Shown here: positions 8,894 to 16,006 of the stretch, in pieces
Position numbering within the stretch: the first letter of the stretch is position 1
How the letters are laid out: each line of letters opens with the position of its first letter
Assembly: GCA_964390545.1 (NCBI GenBank)
Contig: CAYMJV010000030.1
Coordinates: 1 to 34,485, forward strand
Source of the DNA: CAYMJV01 sp964390545
Lineage (GTDB): Bacteria; Desulfobacterota; BSN033; UBA1163
Direction: 5' to 3'
DNA: 34,485 bases
Notes under the pieces: model-generated
Database searches by the model: none
Told to the model about the DNA's origin: nothing
Seen by the model: only the letters and a program-made list of their open reading frames with translations
Position numbers and translations under genes: made by a program

Positions 8894-9832
8894 ATGAACC
8901 ATAGCAGAGCCGAATTTCTGGTGCTTAGGTCTAAAACAAAGACGATGCGCTGGCGTAAACCTGCACTCTCGGAATCATCATTTCGGAAAATACTGTCCAT
9001 TGTGGGAGTGTTTGTCTTGCTTCTCCTCATGGCCATATTCTTTTCTCTGGTCATTGCCTCCTTTCCCTCCGTTCGGAATTTCGGAATCCGGTTTCTTTTT
9101 AGTTCCACATGGGATCCGGTAAAGAGTGAATTTGGGGCATTTTCCTTTCTCCTGGGTACTCTTGCCACTTCCTTTCTTGCCCTCGTCATCTCAGTCGTCT
9201 TCTCCATACCCATTTCCATCTTTCTGGGGGAGTATTCTGCCCAAGGATCTACGGCTACCGTCATCAAGAGCATGATCGAGTTGCTGGCGGGGGTTCCTTC
9301 GGTTATCTATGGATTCTGCGGACTATTCCTCCTTGCCCCGCTGGTAAGAGCCTTGGAGGTGAAACTGGGGGTGGCCCCGTACGGGGTTGGGATATTCACC
9401 GCTTCTCTCATTCTTTCGATCATGATCATACCCTATTCGGCCTCGATCGGACGAGAAGTAATCAGCCTCGTTCCTTCCGATCTCAAAGAGGCGGCCCTCT
9501 CGCTCGGAGCAACCCGCTTCGAGGTGATAAGAAAGGTCATTCTTCCCTATGCGGGTTCCGGAATGGTTGCAGGAATTCTTCTCTCACTCGGAAGAGCCCT
9601 GGGAGAGACCATGGCCGTGACAATGGTCATCGGAAACTCGACTTTCATTCCGAAGAGTATTTTCAGTCCGGCAAACACCCTGGCCAGTGTCATTGCCAAC
9701 GAATTCACAGAAGCGACAGGGAGTCTCTACCTTGCAAGCTTGATTGAACTGGGACTCGTGCTCTTCATCGTCACCACCATCATAAACCTCATAGGTAAGT
9801 TGATCATCCGCCGGATGGGGGTAGAAGGATAA
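8894..9832 (+). CDS. pstC: Phosphate ABC transporter permease PstC
   Basis: Inner-membrane channel subunit of the Pst phosphate importer, about 312 residues from the chosen ATG. Six hydrophobic segments follow a basic N-terminus, and the EAA loop is LKEAALSLGATRFEVIRKVI. The start is uncertain. A TTG at 8858, one base after the pstS stop, would add 12 residues, and an ATG at 8945 would remove 17. None has a good ribosome-binding site, so translational coupling to pstS is likely. It is followed 11 bp later by pstA. Confidence 0.93.
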   Translation: MNHSRAEFLVLRSKTKTMRWRKPALSESSFRKILSIVGVFVLLLLMAIFFSLVIASFPSVRNFGIRFLFSSTWDPVKSEFGAFSFLLGTLATSFLALVISVVFSIPISIFLGEYSAQGSTATVIKSMIELLAGVPSVIYGFCGLFLLAPLVRALEVKLGVAPYGVGIFTASLILSIMIIPYSASIGREVISLVPSDLKEAALSLGATRFEVIRKVILPYAGSGMVAGILLSLGRALGETMAVTMVIGNSTFIPKSIFSPANTLASVIANEFTEATGSLYLASLIELGLVLFIVTTIINLIGKLIIRRMGVEG

Positions 9833-9843
9833 GGAAGGATAAC

Positions 9844-10692
9844 ATGAAGGAACCTTCGATCAGAAGAAGAATTATATATGACAAGTTATTCAAGATAATC
9901 ATAGTTCTTCTCACCTTTTGTTCCATCCTTCCCATGTTCTTCATCCTCTTTTTTATCACCAGCAAGGGCATCTCTGTTATCAACTGGAAATTTCTTACCC
10001 AACTTCCAAAACCCGTAGGTGAGATAGGAGGGGGAATTTCAAACGCCATCATAGGGACACTTATGTTGATTGGAATCGGGACGGTCTTTTCCGTTCCCGT
10101 TGGGATCCTGGCCGGGATTTTCCTTTCAGAAAACAGAAAAGGGAAGCTGGCATCTCTTACAAGACTGTGTGTCGAAACACTTCAGGGGGTTCCTTCCATT
10201 GTGATAGGAATCATTGCCTATATCTGGCTGGTTGTCTCGATGGGATCGTTTTCAGCGCTCTCAGGCGGAGTGGCTCTCGGTCTGATGATGCTGCCGGTCA
10301 TTATCACCGCGACAGAGCAGACCCTAAAACTTATTCCGGGAAGCTTAAAAGAAGCATCCCTGGCCTTGGGAGTCTCCTATCCCAGGACAATTCTGAAAGT
10401 GATCCTGCCAGCAGGCGTAAGCGGCATCGTGACAGGAATCCTCTTGAGCATCGCGAGGGTTGCCGGTGAGACGGCACCCCTTCTCTTTACGGCCTTCGGG
10501 AGCCCCTTTATGAACCTCAATGTCTTGAAACCGATCAACAGTCTTCCGCTCATGATTTTCAACTATGCCACGAGTCCTTATCCCGAATGGCATACACTCG
10601 CCTGGGGAGCCTCTTTCATATTGATTGTCCTTGTCCTGGGTTTAAATCTCCTTACCAAGGTTGTGACAAGAAGATGGAAAGTACAGTTTTAA
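9844..10692 (+). CDS. pstA: Phosphate ABC transporter permease PstA
   Basis: Second channel subunit of the Pst importer, 282 residues, about six transmembrane segments. The EAA loop LKEASLALGVSYPRTILKVI docks PstB. The start follows AAGGAT ribosome-binding sequence just after pstC. Its 3' end overlaps the start of pstB by 19 bp, so the two are coupled. It pairs with PstC in the membrane. Confidence 0.94.
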   Translation: MKEPSIRRRIIYDKLFKIIIVLLTFCSILPMFFILFFITSKGISVINWKFLTQLPKPVGEIGGGISNAIIGTLMLIGIGTVFSVPVGILAGIFLSENRKGKLASLTRLCVETLQGVPSIVIGIIAYIWLVVSMGSFSALSGGVALGLMMLPVIITATEQTLKLIPGSLKEASLALGVSYPRTILKVILPAGVSGIVTGILLSIARVAGETAPLLFTAFGSPFMNLNVLKPINSLPLMIFNYATSPYPEWHTLAWGASFILIVLVLGLNLLTKVVTRRWKVQF

Positions 10693-11432
10693 AGATAGAG
10701 AATTTCAGCGCCTTTTTTGGGGAAAACCAGGTTTTGAAAGAGGTCAACCTTTCCATACCCCAAAATAGAATTACAGCTATTATGGGGCCATCCGGTTGTG
10801 GTAAGACCACCCTCATTCGCTGCGTCAACCGGATGCATGAGTTAATTCCTGATGCCAGGGTCTCCGGTAAGATTTTTCTGGATCATGAAGACATCTATGC
10901 CACGGATCCCATCATCGTTCGAAGACAAATCGGGATGGTTTTCCAGAAGCCCAATCCGTTTCCCATGATGAGTATCTATGACAACGTGATTGCAGGATAC
11001 AACCTGAACGGAATCCGGCTGGCCAAGGATGAAAAGGACAGAATCGTCGAGGAATCGTTGCGGAAAGCGGCCCTTTGGGAAGAGGTTAAAGAAGCTCTCT
11101 ACAGAAGAGGAACCTTTCTTTCCGGCGGACAGCAGCAGCGACTCTGTATCGCGCGCGCCCTTGCCATGGGGCCTGCGGTCCTTCTCCTCGACGAACCTAC
11201 TTCCGCTCTCGATCCGAAGGCAACATCGTATATCGAGGAGTTAATCGTGCAGTTAAAGGATACGGTTTCAATCATTCTCGTTACCCACAACATGGCGCAG
11301 GCGGCCCGTGTTTCGGACTTTGCTGCTTTTGTTTACCTGGGTGAACTTGTCGAGTTCGGGCCAAGCGGAAAGATGTTTACCGCCCCGAAGGACAAAAGGA
11401 CGGAAGAATATTTGACCGGAAAGTTTGGATAA
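10674..11432 (+). CDS. pstB: Phosphate ABC transporter ATP-binding protein PstB
   Basis: Cytoplasmic ATPase of the Pst system, 252 residues. Motifs are Walker A GPSGCGKTT, a Q-loop in GMVFQKPNPFP (the PNPFP run is characteristic of PstB), signature LSGGQQQRLCIARAL, Walker B VLLLDEPTSALDP, and the H-loop in VTHN. I chose ATG 10674 because homology begins there (MESTVLKIENFSAFFG); an in-frame ATG at 10587 lies deep inside pstA. A strong stem-loop separates it from phoU. Confidence 0.96.
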   Translation: MESTVLKIENFSAFFGENQVLKEVNLSIPQNRITAIMGPSGCGKTTLIRCVNRMHELIPDARVSGKIFLDHEDIYATDPIIVRRQIGMVFQKPNPFPMMSIYDNVIAGYNLNGIRLAKDEKDRIVEESLRKAALWEEVKEALYRRGTFLSGGQQQRLCIARALAMGPAVLLLDEPTSALDPKATSYIEELIVQLKDTVSIILVTHNMAQAARVSDFAAFVYLGELVEFGPSGKMFTAPKDKRTEEYLTGKFG

Positions 11433-11436
11433 GGAT

Positions 11437-11460
11437 CCGGTCCCGTTGGGACGGGACCGG
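11437..11460 (+). other. Perfect 10-bp stem-loop between pstB and phoU
   Basis: CCGGTCCCGT (11437-11446) pairs perfectly with ACGGGACCGG (11451-11460) around the loop TGGG. There is no T-tract, so it is not a standard intrinsic terminator. It may be an mRNA processing or stability element, or partial attenuator, in the pst operon. A similar GTCCCGT/ACGGGAC hairpin occurs at 17567-17584. Confidence 0.65.
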
Positions 11461-11476
11461 TCATAGGGAGAAAGCG

Positions 11477-12169
11477 ATGACGGAGACTCATTTTCAAAAA
11501 GAGTTGCAGGAACTTAAGGAAAACCTTTTAAGAATGGCGGCCCTTGTGGAAGAAGCGATCCGCAATGCCGTCGAGTCCCTAGTCAAAAGAGAATCCGAAC
11601 TGGCCCAAAAGACTTTTGAGATGGAAGATCGGATTAACAACCTGGAGAATGCTATCGATGAGATGTGTTTGCAACTTCTCGCCTTGAGGCAACCCATGGC
11701 CGCTGACCTTCGGTTTATCACATCGGCGATGAAGATCATTACTGACCTGGAACGCATGGGTGATCAGGCTGTCAATATTGCCGAAAGGGCGATCTCTTTA
11801 AATCAGGAACCTCAGCTTAAGCCTTATATCGATATCCCCAGAATGGCTGAAATTGTCCAATCAATGGCCAAGGATGTCCTGGACGCCTTCGTAAACGGGG
11901 ACTCGAAATTGGCTCGTTCCGTCTGCGAGAGGGATGATCTGGTCGATGGGTTAAATGACCAGGTGTTTCGAGAACTACTCACCTATATGATTTCAGATCC
12001 GAGAACCGTCACAAGGGCAGCACATCTGATGATCGTGTGTCGATGTCTGGAACGAATTGCAGACCACGCCACCAACATTGCCGAAGATGTGATCTTTATG
12101 ATCGATGCCCGTGTGATCAAGCATCATGCCGATGTTAAGGAAGAGGGTGAAGGGAGAAATATTTCATGA
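11477..12169 (+). CDS. phoU: Phosphate signalling protein PhoU
   Basis: Cytoplasmic helical protein of 230 residues made of two PhoU three-helix repeats (about 15-105 and 120-210). Typical metal-contact acidic motifs are present, such as ITDLERMGDQAVNIAERA in the first and CRCLERIADHATNIAEDV in the second. PhoU links PstSCAB to PhoR and represses the Pho regulon when phosphate is plentiful. GGGAGAAAG serves as ribosome-binding site. Its stop overlaps the arsC start (ATGA). Confidence 0.95.
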   Translation: MTETHFQKELQELKENLLRMAALVEEAIRNAVESLVKRESELAQKTFEMEDRINNLENAIDEMCLQLLALRQPMAADLRFITSAMKIITDLERMGDQAVNIAERAISLNQEPQLKPYIDIPRMAEIVQSMAKDVLDAFVNGDSKLARSVCERDDLVDGLNDQVFRELLTYMISDPRTVTRAAHLMIVCRCLERIADHATNIAEDVIFMIDARVIKHHADVKEEGEGRNIS

Positions 12170-12597
12170 GCAAAGCAAAGGTTCTATTTCTATGTACAGG
12201 TAATTCAACCCGCAGTCAGATGGCTGAAGCCTTTCTTAAGAAGAATGGCGGGGACCGGTATGACGCTTACAGCGCTGGAACTGAACCCAAGGGCATTAAT
12301 CCGTATACCGAGCAGGTCATGGAGGAGGTTGGAGTGAATCTGAGTGGTCAGTATTCCAAACATGTCAAAGAATATATGGGCAAAATACACTTCGCATATG
12401 TAATTACTCTGTGCGACGAAGCAGAGAAAAGCTGTCCGGCAATTTTTCCTGGAATAGGTCAAAGACTGCACTGGTCATTTGAAGACCCCGCGGCCTTTGT
12501 GGGATTAGACGATGAAAAGCTGGCCAAATTTCGAAAAGTGAGGGACCAAATAAAACAAAGAATCAAGGAATGGTTGATGGAGCAGCGACGGGAATAG
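12166..12597 (+). CDS. arsC: Arsenate reductase, thioredoxin-coupled (ArsC, LMW-phosphatase fold)
   Basis: Cytoplasmic arsenate reductase of 143 residues with a low-molecular-weight tyrosine-phosphatase fold. The P-loop CTGNSTR holds nucleophile C10 and R16. The second and third redox cysteines are C83 and C90 in TLCDEAEKSCP, the spacing of the Staphylococcus/Bacillus ArsC type that relays electrons to thioredoxin. The acidic WSFEDPAAF loop is also present. The extra cysteines separate it from plain phosphatases. The start overlaps phoU by 4 bp, so it is the last gene of the pst operon. Arsenate enters cells through phosphate transporters, which gives the linkage sense. No arsenite pump or ArsR gene is visible in the window. 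Confidence 0.87.
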   Translation: MSKAKVLFLCTGNSTRSQMAEAFLKKNGGDRYDAYSAGTEPKGINPYTEQVMEEVGVNLSGQYSKHVKEYMGKIHFAYVITLCDEAEKSCPAIFPGIGQRLHWSFEDPAAFVGLDDEKLAKFRKVRDQIKQRIKEWLMEQRRE

Positions 12598-12887
12598 AAC
12601 ATTACCTGTTCTACTTACGTGCCTTTCACATGAAGCAGGTCTGACGTGCGCGTTTCAGGTTCATGAAACCTTCCTGGAAGTTTCCCTCGGAGTTGCGATC
12701 CCTGCTATAGATCTTCTGTTTTCATATCGTTGAAAATGTTTCGGCATGATTTTCAACTATTCAACCGGAGTTCCTGATTTCCGCCCGTAATCGTTGAACC
12801 ACAGAATCGTTCCAGAGCAAGACTTGTAATAATCACCCAAGGCTTAACGGGGGGGCCATCATTCGTGTAGGTTCTATCTTTAAGAGG
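12598..12887. other. Intergenic region after arsC
   Basis: No gene is seen. The clearest structure is a hairpin, GTTGAAAAT (12729-12737) pairing with ATTTTCAAC (12749-12757) around an 11-nt loop. It is A/T-rich and lacks a T-run, so terminator function is doubtful. Confidence 0.4.
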
Positions 12888-13018
12888 TTATTTCCTTACG
12901 GAACGATAATCTTTGCCCATATGTTCCATGTCATAAATCTTTACATGCTTGGTTTCACCATAGACCCAATAAATCATTCTGTAGTTCCCGATTCTCATCC
13001 TGCGCAGTCCACTTCTCC
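12888..13018 (-). pseudogene. Remnant of a RelE/ParE-family toxin gene (C-terminal half)
   Basis: The minus strand just after the glpC stop encodes about 43 residues matching the C-terminal half of RelE-like mRNA-interferase toxins: SGLRRMRIGNYRMIYWV, then VKIYDMEHMGKDYRS. In full-length relatives the pattern is roughly LRxGxYRxIY...VxHRxxxYR. The N-terminal half is missing: upstream sequence in this frame is glpC read in another frame, and no antitoxin gene is adjacent. It is therefore a truncated relic abutting glpC. An in-frame ATG at 13112 exists but would encode a non-homologous leader inside glpC. Confidence 0.55.
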
Positions 13019-13021
13019 CAA

Positions 13022-14299
13022 TCACTGCGTCAATGAATCCCTCAGTATTTGGACCGGATGCATCACCTTCAGGCCTGTGAGGTGGCGGATTTGCATACGA
13101 CAGCCTTCGCAATCCGTCAGGACGATCTCAGGGTTTAAACGTTCAATGGCCTCGGCCAAATCCTTCCCGATCTCCTGAGAAATTTCATATTTCTCTTTCT
13201 TAAAACCAAACGTCCCTCCCAAGCCACAACAATCAGCATCAATGTTGTCAAGGTGAAGACCTGGGATAAGTCGAAGAATCTCAAGGGCGGGGAGTCCAAT
13301 GTTAAGCGACCTCAGATGGCAAGGGGCAAAGTAGGCCACCTTCAAAGGAAGTTCTTTGAAATGGAGCTTGAGGCTTCCCGATTCTCTTAGATTTCTTAAG
13401 AATTCGAAGAGGTCAAAGATACGTTGAGCCACCTCTTCTGATCCGGGAATGTTTAGGAGGCGGCTATATTCATGCTTGATCATGTGACCACAACTGGTAG
13501 ATGAAAAGATGATATCAGAACCTGAGCGAATGGTTTGAAGAAGTGAGGCGACATTCCATAGTCCCAGTCTCCTCGCCCCTTTGAAATCTCCATTCCCAAG
13601 CATTGGGATGCCGCAGCATTTTTGAGGAGGGAGGGTGATCTCAAGTCCATTGGCCTCGAGAACCTGAACCGTTGCCTTTCCGACATCGACCTCATTCGTA
13701 TTGACATAGCAACCATAAAAATAGGCGATCTTCTTTCCATCTTGAGAATGAGGTTCAAATCCCCCCATCCCCCCTTTACTAAAGGGGGGTGAGGGGGGAT
13801 TGTTACCTTGAGGCTGATGGTTTCTTAACCATTGCCGGAAGGTTGGGGATTCATAGCCGGGGAGCTGTCTTCTTTTATCAATTCTTAAAACGGCTTGCAC
13901 GATCCATTTGATTGCGGAGTTTCCCAGGAGCCAATTCACGATAGGGGAGAAAAGGGATCCAAGCCAACCATACAAATAAGTATGAGTGAGCAGCCAATCC
14001 CGAAAGGGCCTTCCCTTTTCATCGAGGTATTTTGCCTTGGCAAGGAGGTTTAGTTCGGAAATATTCACGCCGGACGAACAGACCATATCGCAAAGATGAC
14101 AACCGATACAGAGATCAATCCATTCGTCAACCGAAGGTTCTCCGGGCCTTCGGAATCGTTCTGCTCCTGGACCTGCTTGCTTCGGTCCCGGGAAGAGGGG
14201 AGTTACCCTGGCAACGGGGCAGACAGCCATGCAGGTGGCACAGCGGATACACACGTCCGGATTACTTTTCGGCCAACTTTGCTTTTTCATCACCGCCAT
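13022..14299 (-). CDS. glpC: Anaerobic glycerol-3-phosphate dehydrogenase subunit C
   Basis: Iron-sulfur electron-transfer subunit of 425 residues that passes electrons from GlpAB to membrane quinone. Two 4Fe-4S motifs are seen, C17-C20-C23-C27 and C64-C67-C70-C74, followed by two CCG cysteine-rich domains (FYGCYVN...CCGIP and FAPCHLRS...CCGLGG, ending in DCEGCRMQ). Residues 167-181 (NPPSPPFSKGGMGGF) are encoded by a G/C palindrome inserted in the linker between the ferredoxin part and the first CCG domain. The frame stays open, so the protein is probably still made. It is last in glpABC. An alternative start is the ATG at 14290. Confidence 0.9.
   Translation of the reverse strand: MAVMKKQSWPKSNPDVCIRCATCMAVCPVARVTPLFPGPKQAGPGAERFRRPGEPSVDEWIDLCIGCHLCDMVCSSGVNISELNLLAKAKYLDEKGRPFRDWLLTHTYLYGWLGSLFSPIVNWLLGNSAIKWIVQAVLRIDKRRQLPGYESPTFRQWLRNHQPQGNNPPSPPFSKGGMGGFEPHSQDGKKIAYFYGCYVNTNEVDVGKATVQVLEANGLEITLPPQKCCGIPMLGNGDFKGARRLGLWNVASLLQTIRSGSDIIFSSTSCGHMIKHEYSRLLNIPGSEEVAQRIFDLFEFLRNLRESGSLKLHFKELPLKVAYFAPCHLRSLNIGLPALEILRLIPGLHLDNIDADCCGLGGTFGFKKEKYEISQEIGKDLAEAIERLNPEIVLTDCEGCRMQIRHLTGLKVMHPVQILRDSLTQ
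13758..13801. repeat. G/C palindrome inserted in-frame within glpC
   Basis: A near-perfect 44-bp palindrome reads AATCCCCCC, AT, CCCCCCTTT, ACT, AAAGGGGGG, TGA, GGGGGGATT. It encodes the low-complexity peptide at residues 167-181 of GlpC. Similar G/C hairpins flank the DUF559 gene (29577-30051) and the related site at 25687-25842. Confidence 0.8.
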
Positions 14300-14321
14300 C
14301 TAATATGGCCGGATCTAAAGA

Positions 14322-14492
14322 GGGCACCAAAAAATCCGAAATCCGAATATCGAAATCCGAAACAAATCCAAAATTCAAATGTTCAAATTCTCCAAACTCA
14401 TATCATTTCGCGGTGCAGTGTTGAGTTTCGAATTTTGACCATTCGAATTTGTTTCGAATTTCGGATTTCGTGCTTCGATATTTAGGTGTCCC
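14322..14492. mobile_element. MITE-like long imperfect hairpin between glpB and glpC
   Basis: A 171-bp element bounded by GGGCACC (14322-14328) and GGTGTCCC (14485-14492). The left half is built of variations on AAATCCGAAATCC and the right half is its imperfect reverse complement (TTCGAATTTCGGATTTCG), so the transcript could fold into one long hairpin. A related element lies at 15801-15960. No transposase is encoded. Confidence 0.65.
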
Positions 14493-14531
14493 TTTCCCTA
14501 CCGGGAAACTGATCCAAACTTACTCCCAGTC

Positions 14532-15764
14532 TCATTCTAAAGTTCCCAGTGCATATCTGGCTGCCCAATATCCCGTTGCAATCTCAATCCCTTCTCTCGA
14601 CTTTTCTTGGATGCAGTCATGGCCAGCCAGAACCGAACCTGCGATCCAAACATTATCCAAGAGCTGCTCTCCTTTTTGATCCACAGGTCGAAAAGAAGAA
14701 TCTGTCAAAATCCCAGCGTGATGAATGGGATGGTCATTGAAAAAAGAGTTCGCAAACCAATGGTCTCTTGATCCAGGTTGAAGGACAGGCAAATTGAAGA
14801 GTGGTTCATAAATCTTTTCCTCATCCACCTTTAAACCTCCACCGATGAAACGCCCCGTAGCAAGGATAAAGCGGCCGGCAGAATAGGATTGAGAAAGGGG
14901 AGGATGGGATACCTCAACGCCCTCACATCGCCTCCCATTCAGGATGGCTTTTGAAACAGAATGGCCTAATAGAAAGGTGACTCCCCTCTGGATCAACCAC
15001 TCTTTAAAATGCCTGAAGATTCTCATTCCGGGAATAGAGGGAGGCAGAATGGGAATTTCGAAAACTTCAACTCCGATGGTCTCCTCCAAATCTTTTTTGA
15101 CTCCCAAAGAATCCCGGATTCCCAAAAGGGCGGGGAAGCCAATGCGGGATTCACCATCCATCTGTTTTTTCACCTCTCTGCCGAGGGCCTCTCTAAATGA
15201 CTCCCTTTCCATCAACCTTGCAATCGCAGTGGCACTCATTTCCTGACCCGGGAATTCTGAAAGAGGAATGACGATGCTGCGACATTTCAACTGATCAGCC
15301 GTATAGTCTGCATAAAAATCCTTAAACCCTTTGAACCCGACAATGAGCACCTTCCCATTCTTGAGGGAAGTCCCTGCGATCATTGTCGAGGGAATAAGAT
15401 AGGTGGGCCGGTAGGTTCCAGCCCCTGTTGGAATCAGGCAATTTTCATGATCGACCGATTGAAAAGTGTACTGAGATTGGAAAATTGAACGAAAGGAAGA
15501 AAGGGGTTGTTCAATTTTTTCCCAGTCCAGTTTAGAATAAGGATGTTCGGGATGGTCTTTTATCCACCGTGGAAGACCAATGGCCATCTTCATTCCTTCC
15601 GAGAGGTTTCCCAGGACATCGATGGTATTGGAGAAGAGGCAGAGGGAACCGGTTCCCTTTCCGATGATGAGGGTTTTCTTTCCCATTTCGACAGCCGTTT
15701 TAGCTGCCATAAGCCCTGAAAGCCCCATTCCTATAACGATCACATCGAAACGTTGTGACATCAT
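14532..15764 (-). CDS. glpB: Anaerobic glycerol-3-phosphate dehydrogenase subunit B
   Basis: Flavoprotein subunit of about 410 residues, with an N-terminal Rossmann motif FDVIVIGMGLSGLMAAKTA and conserved LPPSIPGMRIF-type and GSVLAGHDCI segments typical of GlpB. It forms the dehydrogenase with GlpA and GlpC. The start was set at the ATG 15764 (or the next ATG, 15761), which has GAAGG about 8 bp upstream and where homology begins. The open frame continues to 15863, but that extension is low-complexity sequence translated from the hairpin repeat at 15801-15960. Confidence 0.88.
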   Translation of the reverse strand: MMSQRFDVIVIGMGLSGLMAAKTAVEMGKKTLIIGKGTGSLCLFSNTIDVLGNLSEGMKMAIGLPRWIKDHPEHPYSKLDWEKIEQPLSSFRSIFQSQYTFQSVDHENCLIPTGAGTYRPTYLIPSTMIAGTSLKNGKVLIVGFKGFKDFYADYTADQLKCRSIVIPLSEFPGQEMSATAIARLMERESFREALGREVKKQMDGESRIGFPALLGIRDSLGVKKDLEETIGVEVFEIPILPPSIPGMRIFRHFKEWLIQRGVTFLLGHSVSKAILNGRRCEGVEVSHPPLSQSYSAGRFILATGRFIGGGLKVDEEKIYEPLFNLPVLQPGSRDHWFANSFFNDHPIHHAGILTDSSFRPVDQKGEQLLDNVWIAGSVLAGHDCIQEKSREGIEIATGYWAARYALGTLE

Positions 15765-15800
15765 TCCCGTTGCCTTCAATTCTGCATACAGGACAGACAG

Positions 15801-15960
15801 TCGCGTCGAAATCCCAAATCCCAATGTCCAAATTCCAAACAAATCCCAAATCTCAATTTCCAAATCACCAAACCACTCAAATCGGACCGTTTTGAATTTT
15901 GGATTTGGTTATTGGATATTATTTGGAGATTGGAATTTGGGATTTGGAATTTTGGCACCG
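15801..15960. mobile_element. MITE-like long imperfect hairpin between glpA and glpB
   Basis: About 160 bp of AAATCCCAAATCCC-type repeats on the left, with the imperfect reverse complement (GGATTTGG, GGAATTTGGGATTTGG) on the right. It ends at GGCACC (15954-15959), the same terminal motif as the element at 14322-14492. It fills most of the 242-bp glpA-glpB gap and has no transposase. Confidence 0.65.
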
Positions 15961-16006
15961 CCTCACCCAACCTGATCCAAACCTCCCACATCAGCAAGAA
16001 GTTGTA

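Noticed and set aside
12729..12757. Intrinsic terminator of the pst operon
   Set aside because: The hairpin is A/T-rich with an 11-nt loop, has no following T-run, and lies about 130 bp after arsC; recorded only as a structure.
14330..14480. Possible CRISPR-like array from repeated AAATCCGAAATCC units
   Set aside because: The units are short, irregular and arranged as one inverted repeat; there are no equal-length unique spacers and no cas genes.
14032..14485. Plus-strand open frames of about 130 codons over glpC 5' end and the hairpin
   Set aside because: They are antisense to glpC and then read through the A/T-rich hairpin, whose repeats lack stops in several frames.
15580..15997. Open frames on both strands across the glpA-glpB gap
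   Set aside because: The peptides (repeating I-W-D-L-G-F and N-P-N-V-Q-I-P patterns) are typical translated hairpin repeat, not genes.
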